64,000 nt of DNA, from the NCBI RefSeq assembly GCF_026745355.1, contig NC_079205.1, positions 60,006,593 to 60,070,592 on the forward strand, in the 5' to 3' direction. The first letter of the stretch is position 1, and each line of letters begins with the position of its first letter. This DNA comes from Beta vulgaris subsp. vulgaris (lineage: Eukaryota; Streptophyta; Magnoliopsida; Caryophyllales; Amaranthaceae). A model generated the notes under the pieces. The model saw nothing but the letters and a program-made list of their open reading frames with translations. It searched no databases and was not told the origin of the DNA. The translations under genes were made by a program, and so were the position numbers. Below are positions 9,856-20,279 of the stretch, one piece after another.

Positions 9856-12800
9856 ATGATAGTGTTATCTTGGAATGTTCGGGGATTAGGAGCAAAAATC
9901 AAAAGAAGCTCCATCAGAAAAATAACATCGACAAAAAATCCATGGTTTGTCTTTGTGCAAGAAACCAAAATGGAATCGATTGATCAAAGAATTGTCAAAT
10001 CATGCTGGAACTGCGACAATCTGGACTGGAAATTCTCCCCATCTATTGGGAATTCAGGAGGTATTCTCTCCATATGGGAAGTTGACTACTTCTCTTTGGA
10101 ATCAACCAGAATAGAGCCAAACTGGATTGCCATCGTAGGTACAATCCCATCAAAAAACCTACGATGCATCCTGATCAATCTATATAACCCATGTGATGTT
10201 GAACGACGAAAAGAAGTGTGGAACGAGATTGAAGAAATGTGCAAATCATTGGGAATCCCATGTCTAATAATGGGAGACTGCAATGAAGTCACTCATCCAT
10301 CTGAGCGTGGAAGTTTGATGGTCTCTCAGACAGGTATGTATGATTTCAAAAACTTCATTCAGAATAACAACCTGCTGGATATTCCACCTTCAAATGGTAG
10401 TTTCACTTGGATAAGGGGGAACTCAAAAAGTCGCCTGGACCGACTCCTCATTAGCCATGAATGGCTAGAAATCTACCCATCCTTCAAAACCACCCTCCTA
10501 AACCGAACCCTATCTGACCACTCACCCATCCTTGCCTCTACCTCCGACAAAAATTGGGGACCCAAACCTTTCCGCTTCCTAAATGCCTGGCTCTCCCATC
10601 CAAACTGCCTCAAGGTAATTAAAGACTCGTGGCTGGCTACGGAAAACCTCCCCATATCCGAAAAACTCAAAGCTGTTAAAACCTCTCTGAAAGAGTGGAA
10701 CACCTTCGAATTTGGTTTCATTGATCAAAACATAGAGAGTCTGGAAAAGAAATTGAAGATCCTGGATGAAATCGCAGACAGCAGAATTCTTGACTCACAA
10801 GAATTAAATGAAAGGAGACAAATCCAATCAGACCTTTGGGATTGGATGAAGAGAAAAGAGATCTTTTGGGCACAAAAATCGAGAGCTACCTGGCTTCGGG
10901 AAGGCGATAAAAACACTCGCTTTTTCCATGTCACTGCATCAATAAGGAAAAGAAAAAACTGCATTGACTCCCTCCATGTTAATGGTTCCATCATTGATAC
11001 TCCTATTGAAATTCGTAGAGCGGCAGTGGACTACTTTAAAACAATCTTCCAAGAAAAATTCAAAAACCGGCCAACCCTCACAAACCTGAACTTCAAGAAG
11101 ATTTCATCGGAACAAGCAAACAACATAATTGCTCCATTTTCGGACTCAGAAATAGACGAAGCTGTTGCTTCATGTGCTGCTGATAAGGCTCCCGGCCCCG
11201 ACGGATTCAACTTCCATTTCATAAAAGCTGCCTGGGAAACCATTAGAGGGGAAGTATACACCATGGTTCATCGTTTTTGGTCCTCCTCACAACTGCCGAG
11301 AGGAAGCAATGTTGCCTTTATTGTCTTGATACCAAAAACAGCTTCTCCCGAAGGTCTAAAGGATTATCGACCAATCAGCATGGTCGGATGCTTGTATAAA
11401 ATTGTTGCTAAATTGCTTGCAAGAAGAATGCAGCCTGTCATGAGTTCGATAATTAGCCCCTTCCAATCTTCCTTTGTTAAAGGCCGACAAATACTTGATG
11501 GGGCTCTCATTGCGGCCGAATTAATTGACACCTATAAGAAGCATCGTCTCCAAGCTGCTATCCTCAAGATAGACTTCCACAAAGCCTTTGATAATGTTTC
11601 CTGGGATTTCCTCAATTGGGCACTTGGTGAAATGGGTTTTCCGTATCAATGGATTAAATGGATTTTATCGTGTGTTACCACTGCTTCTGCGTCCATCTTA
11701 ATAAATGGATCACCATCCACTCCCTTCAATCTTCAAAGAGGCTTGCGCCAAGGGGACCCGTTATCCCCCTTCCTCTTCGATATTGCTGCGGAAGTACTGC
11801 ATCTTATGATCGAAAAGTCAACCTCTCTAAATCTATGGGAGGGCCTGGAAATTAATCCGGGGGGTTTGAAAATATCACATCTGCAATATGCAGATGACAC
11901 AATTATTTTTTGCCCCCCAAGGATCGATTTTTTGACTAACATTAAAAATGCTTTGATTTTGTTTCACCTTGTTTCAGGTCTGCAGGTCAACTTCCATAAA
12001 AGTTCTTTAATGGGTGTGAATGTGGAGGACTCATGGCTTGAAACAGCTGCCAGCCGTCTCCTATGTAAAAAAGGAGATCTACCATTCATCTATCTCGGCC
12101 TACCTATTGGTGCAAATATTGGAAGACTGTCGACATGGGCTCCGATCATCACCCGTATGGAAAAGAAATTATCATCATGGAAAGCCAATCTGTTGTCCAT
12201 TGGAGGAAGGTTAACCTTGATCAAGTCCTCTCTTTCAAGCTTACCATTGTACTATATGTCTCTCTTTCCAATACCCAAGAGTATCATTGAACGGCTGATT
12301 AGAATTCAACGTCAGTTCTTGTGGAGTGGGAGAGCCGAAAAAAAAGCTATGCCACTTGTAGCCTGGAGCACAGTTGAACTACCGAAAAAATTGGGAGGGC
12401 TCGCAGTAGGCAATCTGTTAAACAGGAACTTGGGCCTCCTCTCCAAATGGATTTGGAGGTACCTAACTGAGCCCAGCGCACTATGGAGGAAGGTCATCCA
12501 GGGCAAATACACTGCCAATCTCACCATACCAAGTCTTGAAGCCCCAAAAACGGGTGGACCTTGGAAGCAAATATGTTCGGCCCTTTTGACGAATCAACCC
12601 ACCTGCAATCTCCTCAAATCTGGCATGAGGAAACGGGTGGGAAACGGAGAAAAAACGCTTTTTTGGGAAGAATCTTGGCTAGAATCACGCCCCCTCAAAT
12701 TCATTTTTCCAAGATTATACTCAATTACCACTAATAAACAAGCCAAAATAGCATCTATGGGGTTTTGGAATGGTACTTCTTGGTGGTGGAGCCTCACATG

Positions 12801-13989
12801 GAAAAGATCGCTAAGGCACCGAGACACATTGGAGCGAGAATCGCTGCAGCAATTACTTGACAAAGTAATCCTCAGACCCGACTCAGAAGATAGAAACATT
12901 TGGGCCCCGGACAAAAATGGGAAATTTTCTGTTAAGTCCGTGACCTATGAGCTCGCAAAATTCACCTCCACCGCACACTTGGACTCGGTCAATAACATTT
13001 GGCGTGGACTCGTTCCCCATAGAATCGAAATTTTCACGTGGATAGCATGCTTAGAAAAGCTAAACACACGAGCAAAACTGGCAAAACTCAACATTATCCC
13101 TCCTACAGAGGACCTATGTCCCCTATGCAACGAGTGTTCAGAGACAGTGAATCATCTTCTCCTCCATTGCCGTTTCTCATGGAAAATCTGGACTTGGTGG
13201 TGCAATCTATGGGATTTTAGCTGGGTCATGCCTGCAACTCTAATTGAGGCCTACAAAAATTGGCACCATCATAGTAAAAGAAAATTCCTCAAAAAAATAT
13301 GGATGGCCAGTTTTTTTGTCATTGTTTGGAGTTTATGGAAAGAGCGTAACGGCCGAATCTTTCAAAATATAGCCTGCTCGGATCGCCAGATACAAGAACT
13401 CATCCTCCTGCGCCTAAGTTGGTGGATCAAAGGGTGGGGGGACCCCTTCCCCTACTCCTCGGATGAGGTTCTTCGGAACCCGCAATGTCTAGATTGGAAT
13501 CCCCCCACTTCACAACCCGCCCCGACAGCCTCCAAGCAAAGCTCCTGGGTTCCCCCACCTCCAAATGCCCTTAAGTGGAACGTCGACGCATCCTTAAAAG
13601 TCTCGGAATCAAAATCAGCAATTGGGGGCATTCTAAGAAACCACCGTGGTGAATTCTTGTGTATGTTTTCGAGCCCGGTCCCGTTCTTGGAAATAAATCA
13701 TGGAGAGATACTTGCTATTTTCAGAGCACTCAAAATCTCATCTACTATGGATTGCTGCCTTCACAAGAAAATTATAGTGGAATCGGACTCGGCTAATGCT
13801 GTAAAGTGGTGTAATGGTGATATTGACGGCCCATGGAGCCTAGCTTTCATTATCAACTTCATTAAGAATGCAATGGCAAGAGATAACAGCATGGAAATCA
13901 CATATCAAGGACGAGAGTCAAATATGGTGGCTGACTCTTTGGCCAAGCAAGGGCTCACAAGAAGGGATGAGTTCATAGCATGGATGTAA
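9856..13989 (+). CDS. LINE ORF2: endonuclease, reverse transcriptase, RNase H
   Basis: The protein has 1377 residues. It starts at ATG 9856 with VLSWNVRGLG, the first motif of the apurinic-type endonuclease. GDCNE (about 141) and SDHSPI (about 220) complete that domain. The reverse transcriptase spans about 450-760, with LKIDFHKAFDNVSWDFL, GLRQGDPLSPFLF and the catalytic YADD at 678-681. A zf-RVT region (about 1045-1130) carries the CPLCN...C...HLLLHC pattern. A C-terminal RNase H domain (about 1238-1365) shows NVDAS, HGEILAI, ESDSA and MVADSLA, giving the D-E-D-D active site. This enzyme nicks target DNA and primes cDNA synthesis from the nick. Every catalytic motif I looked for is present, so the copy may encode active protein. 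Confidence 0.93.
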   Translation: MIVLSWNVRGLGAKIKRSSIRKITSTKNPWFVFVQETKMESIDQRIVKSCWNCDNLDWKFSPSIGNSGGILSIWEVDYFSLESTRIEPNWIAIVGTIPSKNLRCILINLYNPCDVERRKEVWNEIEEMCKSLGIPCLIMGDCNEVTHPSERGSLMVSQTGMYDFKNFIQNNNLLDIPPSNGSFTWIRGNSKSRLDRLLISHEWLEIYPSFKTTLLNRTLSDHSPILASTSDKNWGPKPFRFLNAWLSHPNCLKVIKDSWLATENLPISEKLKAVKTSLKEWNTFEFGFIDQNIESLEKKLKILDEIADSRILDSQELNERRQIQSDLWDWMKRKEIFWAQKSRATWLREGDKNTRFFHVTASIRKRKNCIDSLHVNGSIIDTPIEIRRAAVDYFKTIFQEKFKNRPTLTNLNFKKISSEQANNIIAPFSDSEIDEAVASCAADKAPGPDGFNFHFIKAAWETIRGEVYTMVHRFWSSSQLPRGSNVAFIVLIPKTASPEGLKDYRPISMVGCLYKIVAKLLARRMQPVMSSIISPFQSSFVKGRQILDGALIAAELIDTYKKHRLQAAILKIDFHKAFDNVSWDFLNWALGEMGFPYQWIKWILSCVTTASASILINGSPSTPFNLQRGLRQGDPLSPFLFDIAAEVLHLMIEKSTSLNLWEGLEINPGGLKISHLQYADDTIIFCPPRIDFLTNIKNALILFHLVSGLQVNFHKSSLMGVNVEDSWLETAASRLLCKKGDLPFIYLGLPIGANIGRLSTWAPIITRMEKKLSSWKANLLSIGGRLTLIKSSLSSLPLYYMSLFPIPKSIIERLIRIQRQFLWSGRAEKKAMPLVAWSTVELPKKLGGLAVGNLLNRNLGLLSKWIWRYLTEPSALWRKVIQGKYTANLTIPSLEAPKTGGPWKQICSALLTNQPTCNLLKSGMRKRVGNGEKTLFWEESWLESRPLKFIFPRLYSITTNKQAKIASMGFWNGTSWWWSLTWKRSLRHRDTLERESLQQLLDKVILRPDSEDRNIWAPDKNGKFSVKSVTYELAKFTSTAHLDSVNNIWRGLVPHRIEIFTWIACLEKLNTRAKLAKLNIIPPTEDLCPLCNECSETVNHLLLHCRFSWKIWTWWCNLWDFSWVMPATLIEAYKNWHHHSKRKFLKKIWMASFFVIVWSLWKERNGRIFQNIACSDRQIQELILLRLSWWIKGWGDPFPYSSDEVLRNPQCLDWNPPTSQPAPTASKQSSWVPPPPNALKWNVDASLKVSESKSAIGGILRNHRGEFLCMFSSPVPFLEINHGEILAIFRALKISSTMDCCLHKKIIVESDSANAVKWCNGDIDGPWSLAFIINFIKNAMARDNSMEITYQGRESNMVADSLAKQGLTRRDEFIAWM

Positions 13990-14119
13990 AACCCTTGAAA
14001 AACATATTGTAACTTGCATGTAATGATGGCTGTGCTAAGCCTTGTACCGAATTTAGTTGCTGGGTATTTATAAAATGATCCCTAATTATCAAAAAAAAAA
14101 AAACAACTACTTACTCCTA

Positions 14120-14409
14120 ATTCAAAAAATCATTATGCATAAACTCACAAGTTTATTATGAGATCATCTCACAAATGATTTTCCTTGTAATAGTATTATA
14201 AGAAGCTTCATAAAATGATCCATAGAAAAAAATAGTTCACCAAATAATGGATGTAACAAGTTTCCCCTCCCATCAAATTCGGCCTTATTTTGGCATTTAG
14301 TATTGTTAGTTGATTGTATTAGCTTATTTGAATAGCTCATTGTGTTAGTTGTTTGTATGAAGGTGTTTGGTAAGTAGCTGATAGTTGATTGCTACATAAT
14401 TGTATCAAA
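14120..14409. other. Intergenic flank right of the LINE
   Basis: This is AT-rich DNA continuing from the LINE target site. No gene is seen. A segment at about 14285-14400 (TTAGTTGATTGTATTAG repeats) resembles a decayed MITE arm. Confidence 0.35.
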
Positions 14410-14582
14410 TGATCACGGACTGCCTTCGTTACAAAGCCTCTGCTCGGAGGCCCCTTACAAGCATACACCCCACAACCCCCAAGCACCCCTAAATAAATCC
14501 AAGTAAATGTTTGGGGGTAGGAATCGAACCTTAGAGTTCTCTAAGAAATATGGAAAAGCTCACCACCTGAGCCAACCCAGTT
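14410..14582 (-). mobile_element. tRNA-derived SINE
   Basis: On the minus strand the element begins near 14582 with GGGTTGGCTCAGGTGGTGAG. This contains an A-box-like TGGCTCAGGTGG. About 45 bases on is a perfect-looking B box, GGTTCGATTCC. This spacing is the internal RNA polymerase III promoter of tRNA-derived SINEs. The downstream body ends near the AGGCAGTCCGTGATC segment. No cloverleaf with acceptor stem can be drawn, so it is not a functional tRNA gene. Confidence 0.65.
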
Positions 14583-15053
14583 TTATGATCAATAAGGGCA
14601 TGTGGATAATCCATTATTGTACATTTTATTGTTTATTAATGTAATTTTTCAAAAAATTTAGGACATAATTAGAATTCGGCCCAACTATTCCCAAACTTTT
14701 CATCGAAAAGCTCCTCCCCAACTTTTTTTTTAAAAAAGTTTATTGGACCTAATTAGTTATTTGAAACCTCTCTTTATCAAATAATCAAATTAGAAGATTA
14801 ACTAGTCAAATTATCTAAGATAAACTTAAAACTCTAATTTTTTTCCTAAGCCTCTCCACAACACCTCCATAATTTTCCTACTTATCAACATAAATTTTCT
14901 TCCTTGCGTCAAAAAAAAAAAAAAAAAGCATGATAACTCCATCCAAAACCAAAGACAGGCCAAACTTGCGCCAAATTATCACATGGCACCGCACGATGGC
15001 AAGTCACATTTCTAACCGTGTGTAACTAACCATGCTCATTAAACAATCTTCAA
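14583..15053. other. Intergenic, no gene
   Basis: This is AT-rich DNA with a 17-base A run near 14912 and a GC-richer patch at 14975-15020. Nothing coding is supported. Confidence 0.35.
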
Positions 15054-15324
15054 TCTATATATCTAAAACTCAAAACAAACAAATATCACACGCCCATATA
15101 TATTCTCCCCTCATTCACACAATCAAGTGAGACATTAAATTATAAAAATATGTGTTTTAAGACTCGAAAACATGACCTCTAATTTGTAATGCTAATGCAC
15201 TAACCAACTACACCACAATGCTCGTGTTGGTTTTTGTAGGCGAAAAAAATAATTTAAAGACATATATTTCTATTTTTGAAGACTTCAAAATCATACGGGA
15301 CGTATAACCCGGGATAAGAGCTAG
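15054..15324 (+). mobile_element. Short non-autonomous Helitron
   Basis: It starts TCTATATATATCTAAAA after an A and ends with a GC hairpin (CGGGACGTATAACCCG) followed by GAGCTAG before a T. TC at the 5' end, a hairpin and CTAG at the 3' end and insertion between A and T are Helitron hallmarks. At about 15150-15230 the minus strand holds a tRNA-like module (GTGTAGTTGGTTAGTGC and GTTTTCGAGTC). It encodes no protein. Confidence 0.65.
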
Positions 15325-15590
15325 TCTATATATATATATCTAAAATCCAAAGCAAAAACACGACATGCTGCCACATGTACTTCCCTTCCCCGTACAATCA
15401 AATGACATGCTAAACAATAATAATGTGTGTTATATTCCTTGAACATGTAACCTCTCATTTGAGATATAAGTGCACTAAACAGCTACTCTACAATCTCATG
15501 TTAGTCTTTATGGAAAAAATATATATATTTGAAGACAATATATTTTCTATTTTTAAGACAATTAAATACAAATGTATATATTAATACTCA
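15325..15590 (+). mobile_element. Second Helitron copy abutting the first, 3' end lost
   Basis: It begins TCTATATATATATATCTAAA directly after the CTAG of the previous element. It keeps the same internal order, including the tRNA-like module on the minus strand (GTTTAGTGC, then TGTTCAAGGA) at about 15428-15500. The 3' hairpin and CTAG are not visible, so the right boundary is approximate. Confidence 0.5.
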
Positions 15591-15690
15591 TTAAGTTAAT
15601 ATTAATAATGACATGTCCAATTCTTAACCATACTACACCATTTCATTGCATCGGTTGTAAACTTACACATCAACCTACGTTAAGAAAAAG

Positions 15691-16440
15691 ATTTTATATT
15701 TTTTATATTTAATTATATATTTAAATATATACTTACTCTCTTCCAACGGAGGTTATATCGATGGATAATTCATATTATAATTTAATATATAGAAAATTTA
15801 AAAAGAACTCAAAGATCATTTAATTTTCTAAGCTCAATACAACGTGTATAACTCTTTTTCTACTTTTCTCAAGTGTTTGATTTAAGAATTCAAATTCATA
15901 TTGACAAGTAATTAGGAAATAGCCCGAGCCAACAATCAGTTTTTTTAACAAAAGAATTACATTACAAATAAAAGGTATATATTTTTATATTTTTTATATT
16001 TAAATTATATATTTATATATATACTTACTCTCTTCCCACAGAGGTTATATCGATGGATAATTCATATTATAATTTAAATTTAGGGTAATGTTATATGTAG
16101 CCCTTAGGGCTACATATAAGCATTAAATACATTTCTTTAAATGGAAACAGTTTAAGAATTCAAGACACATTTTCACATCAATTGAGGTAATAAATGTTTG
16201 ATTCAATATTTTATTTCCATTTTAAGCACCTTATACATAGCCCTAAGGGCTACATATATCATTTTCCTTAAATTTAATATATAGAAAATTTAAAAAGAAC
16301 TCAAAGATCATTTAATTTCCTAAGCTCAATACAATACGTATAACTCTTTTTCTACTTTTCTCAAGTGTTTGATTTAAGAATTCAAATTCATATTGATAAA
16401 TAATTAGGAAATCTCCCGAGCCAACCATCATTTTTTTTAA
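15691..16440. repeat. Tandem duplication of about 290 bp, second copy split by a MITE
   Basis: Copy 1 is 15691-15980 and copy 2 is 15981 to about 16440. Both contain CTTACTCTCTTCC, GGTTATATCGATGGATAATT and CTCAAGTGTTTGATTTAAG in the same order. Copy 2 is interrupted at 16083-16267 by a Mutator-type MITE. The duplication therefore predates the MITE insertion. Confidence 0.85.
16083..16267. mobile_element. Mutator-type MITE with 9-bp TSD
   Basis: This 185-bp insert is flanked by identical TTAAATTTA at 16074-16082 and 16268-16276. Its inverted ends are about 38 bp and contain TATATGTAGCCCTTAGGGCT, itself largely palindromic. The 9-bp duplication, terminal G and long inverted ends point to a Mutator-like family. 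A degenerate relative is at 28302-28478. Confidence 0.85.
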
Positions 16441-16857
16441 AAAAAAAATTACATTACCAAAAAAAAAAAAAAAAAAATAAGGTAGGGAGACGACAGACGA
16501 GGAGAGCACGTATAAGTTGACAATGACGATGACAACTGACAAGGTAAAAAAAAAACGCGATTTATATGATGGGCCCACTATGACCCATAAAATTTATTAA
16601 TCCCTTCTCTCTTGAACAATTCATCAACTTTAAATAAATGTTTTGTCTTTCTACCATTTCCTCATTTCTTCAAAATATCTTTTCCTAATTTCATCCATTA
16701 ATCTTCCTTCTACTTTCTCTCTCCTCAATCTCTCTCATTCTGTACTACTTTGACAAAAAAAGACGATAATTTTTCTGGGTTTCTGTTCAATTTTGGTGGG
16801 GTTTGGTTGATTTCTTAGATTAGTAATTGAATTTGGTTTAATTTAGGAGAATTTAAA
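16441..16857 (+). promoter_or_regulatory. Upstream region and CT-rich leader of the PP1 gene
   Basis: Bases about 16670-16760 are rich in CT (TCTTCCTTCTACTTTCTCTC), typical of plant housekeeping leaders just before the start codon at 16858. No convincing TATA box is visible. The promoter lies immediately beside the MITE-split duplication. Confidence 0.45.
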
Positions 16858-19800
16858 ATGATGATGACAATGGAAGGAACAATGGATGAAAATGTATTGG
16901 ATGATATAATTAGGAGATTATTAGAAGGAAAAGGAGGAAAACAGGTGCAATTATCTGAAGGTGAGATCCGACAACTTTGTGTCAACGCGCGTAATATCTT
17001 CTTATCTCAGCCTAATCTTCTTCAACTTCGTGCACCAATTAGGATCTGTGGTAATTTTTTTTTCATCTTTAATCTTGTTTTCTTGATTCAAGAATTGCAA
17101 TTTTTATGAGTATTAAATTTGTGGAATTGTTTCTCTTTTTGATTGTTTATTGTTTTGTGCAAAATGGGATTGTATCAATTTAATTGGATGAATTGGGTAT
17201 ATGGGATTTTACATGATTTTATTGGATGTGAAAATGGATTTGTTTAATAAAATTAGGATTTTTTTTAGAATTATCTGTTTTTATTTATGGTGGATATGAT
17301 TTGTTTGGTCCTAATGTTGCCACAAGAAGAAACATTGTTCTTGTTGATTTTGTTCAGGATTATCAGAACAATTTTTACCCAAAGAAAATGAGGTATAGGC
17401 GTATAGATTTAGTAATGAATTCAATGACTAAGGAAAATGTATTTGGTAAGACTTTTGATGTCAGTTAGTGATATGGTTTTGGTGGAAGAATTGTGACTTC
17501 TCGGCGAAATGAGATGGTATGTGAGCTGTTGAGGGAGGAGTGTATTTGGTGTCAAGCTCATATGAGTACATGAAAATTTAGAGCAATGATGGTTAATTGA
17601 CATAATAACCTGGAAACATAATGTGATTATGACTTCGAAACTCAAAGTTAAGCGTAGCAAGGATAATGCACTATGAGCCGGAGGTTCAATAACAGCACAT
17701 CTTTCGTGTGATATGTTGCACGCTTAGATGATATGCGGCTCTATAACTCATGGGTAACCCCATCCCCATGTGTACATCATTTATAATCTCATTTGTGCTT
17801 GCCATTGTATCTAATAGTAAACCTCATTACAACTTCTTGCCAGTAACCCCGAATTATGCGAATCAGAAACTAATATAGCACCATCAACTGATGATGTATA
17901 TATGATCAACTTGTTATAATGCCAATAGGGCATGTGTTAATCTGTTCTGAAATAGTTCTTTTATCTATTGGACTGTATGTTCCCCTAGTTTTATAGTATT
18001 ACTAATGTAAAGTACATGCAACAGGTGATATACATGGACAATACCAGGACCTTCTAAGGCTTTTTGAATATGGGGGCTATCCTCCTGCTGCAAATTACCT
18101 CTTTCTTGGAGATTATGTAGATCGCGGCAAGCAAAGCTTGGAAACAATTTGTTTGCTTCTAGCATACAAAATAAGATACCCCGATAAAGTTTACCTTTTA
18201 CGAGGCAACCATGAAGATGCAAAGATTAATCGTATTTATGGGTTTTATGATGAGTGTAAAAGAAGATTTAATGTTCGCTTATGGAAGATTTTCACGGACT
18301 GCTTCAATTGCTTGCCGGTTGCTGCACTTATTGACGAAAAAATTCTTTGTATGCACGGAGGCCTATCCCCGGAGCTACAGAATTTGAAACAAATAGATGA
18401 AGTTCAGAGACCAACAGAGATACCAGATAATGGTCTTCTCTGTGACCTTCTCTGGGCTGATCCAGATCCTAGGAATGAAGGGTGGTCAGAAAGTGACAGA
18501 GGTGTTTCATGCACATTTGGATCTGATGTGGTTGCTGAGTTTTTAGACAAGAATGATCTTGATCTCATATGCCGCGGTCATCAGGTACAAGGTTTTTTCT
18601 TCTTTGAATGATTTGCATATTCTTGAATATAAGAGCTTCAGTTAGCTAGATCTCATATTCCACAAGTAATTCTGTTTGGTTTTTCCAATGCAATGCCTAT
18701 GTGTTTGATGAACACCTACAACGTACCCTCACCTTTTTCAAAATTTCCACGGTACTCTTGAGGTTTTAGAATTGTCCCAATGATGCCATATTCCAAAAGT
18801 ATTTTATCAATTTTTCCAATGCGATGCCTTGTGTTTGTTAAACACCCAAACCATACCCTCACTTTTTCAGAATCTCCACGATACTCTCGTGGTTTTTGAA
18901 TTGTCTCAATGATGCCCCTATTATCATTTGTCTAATAATAAAATCCGTTGCAGAGATGTTCTACACGTTCTAATTTCTTTTTGGTGTTCATTAGCCTTGT
19001 TTCTTGTGATAAAGTGGAAAGAAAGAAGGTTATAATAAGACATTATCTCCCCCCCCCCCCCAAACATCATAACACATAGTTTAACTAAATAACTAATTAA
19101 AGCTGATTTAATCCCCAAAACAAAATTAAAAACGCATAAACATCTATCCAAAGGAACTTAATAACTAACAAATCACGGTGGAGGCGTCATTGAGATACTT
19201 CTAAATTTCTAATACGACATGTCAACATTGGTTCAATGTAGATATCCAAGAAATATATAGGCACTACATAAAAAAAATTCTCTCTTATTTTCCCTTTACG
19301 AAACTTTTTCTTCAAGTCTCTTCTCTTAGGTCAAACATTAAGAAACCCTTCACTTGTAAAGAAAGCCACTATTATTACACATTTGTTAGAGTAGAAGGCA
19401 AAGAGAACTTAGCTCTAGCATTGTGTAGCAATAATTGACCAGGATGTCTTTTTACTGTTTAATTGCAGGTGGTAGAAGATGGATATGAATTCTTTGCCAA
19501 GCGAAGATTAGTTACAATATTTTCGGCTCCAAACTATGGGGGAGAATTTGACAATGCTGGAGCTCTTTTGAGTGTTGATGAAGCCTTAGTATGTTCTTTT
19601 GAAATACTGAAGCCACGCGACCAAGGAAGCAGTTCCACCCAACTTAAGAAGGTAGCTAGCTAACTACATGTCTCATTAATTGAGTACATGGTTTACTTCC
19701 ATTCCACTACCTGATCAAAGTATGAGTCATCTTATCTATCTTTTGGTCTAAATTATGTGACGTTAATTAACCACTAATGCCTATACAACATTACAAATTT

Positions 19801-20279
19801 ACAGGCAGGCCCATTAGTTTTGGAGGAAAACATTTTATAGGATTTCGATTTTCCGCATTTTCTGTTGTTTGGTTGGATAAGGGTTTTGAAAAAGGAAAAC
19901 TAAAGTGGAAATGAGTATTCCACCTCTTTGTAAACTTTTCCTCCGAACTTTGAAGGAAAATCATTTTCCTCCATTCTTCACTCATAATATCTCTATTTTC
20001 CCCTTCTTAGCTTTATAGTTTTCTAATATTCATTTGCATTTTCTACCATTAATGTTGTCCATCAAACTAAACGGGCCGTCAATGTCATTTCAACTAAGTT
20101 TACCCATTTTCTTCAACCCGTTTGAACATTGTTTGAACAACTCATATTTTGGATCAAAGGGAGGAGTTTTTTTTGGAGATGAACTATCCTTTTTTCATTT
20201 TGTTTTCATGTGTCCAGATGACTTGACTCTATAATTCCTTTTTGGTGTTTTACAGGTTCCGAAACCCGGAGGAGCCTAA
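16858..20279 (+). CDS. TOPP8-like: Serine/threonine protein phosphatase PP1 catalytic subunit, TOPP8-like
   Basis: Exons are 16858-17050, 18025-18584, 19469-19651 and 20256-20279. All junctions are GT-AG and phases agree, giving 319 residues. Motifs in order are GDIHGQY (65-71), GDYVDRG (93-99), RGNHE (124-128), [16 protein letters not shown] and [11 protein letters not shown] (270-280). These supply the two-metal active site of PPP phosphatases, including D66, H68, D94 and N126. The enzyme removes phosphate from Ser/Thr with partner-determined targeting in nucleus and cytosol. Most PP1 enzymes have Cys in the NHEC and NYCGE motifs. Here they are NHED and NYGGE, which I recall as features of the TOPP8 type, so this is probably an orthologue rather than a defect. 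The N-terminus ([19 protein letters not shown]) and short tail KKVPKPGGA also fit that subclade. Intron 1 is 974 bp. Confidence 0.92.
18681..18916. repeat. Tandem duplication inside PP1 intron 2
   Basis: Two diverged copies with a period of about 131 bp begin TTTTCCAATGC (18681 and 18812) and end CAATGATGCC. They share TACCCTCAC and CCACGRTACTCT segments. They lie fully within the intron and leave both splice sites intact. Confidence 0.75.

Larger units (their letters stand above)
7661..14119 (+). mobile_element. LINE (L1 type, RRM/BNR-like), intact ORFs, with TSDs and A-tail
   Basis: The insertion is bounded by CAACTACTTACTTACTCCTA (7661-7680) and CAACTACTTACTCCTA (14104-14119). These are the same target site except for one extra TTAC. 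The element body is 7681-14103 and ends in a 13-base A tail. It encodes ORF1 (from 7701) and ORF2 (9856-13989) with no frameshift or stop in either. ORF1 starts only 20 bases after the left duplication, so the 5' UTR with any internal promoter is probably absent: a copy slightly 5'-truncated but coding-complete. The RRM in ORF1, absence of a zinc knuckle and C-terminal RNase H in ORF2 fit the BNR-type plant L1 subclade. Confidence 0.93.

Noticed and set aside
14521..14582. tRNA gene on the minus strand
   Set aside because: The B box is good, but the 5' and 3' sequences cannot pair as an acceptor stem and the transcript would continue into a SINE body.
15140..15235. Functional tRNA gene on the minus strand
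   Set aside because: A- and B-box-like sequences are present, but no acceptor stem or intact anticodon arm can be formed, and the same module recurs inside a second Helitron.
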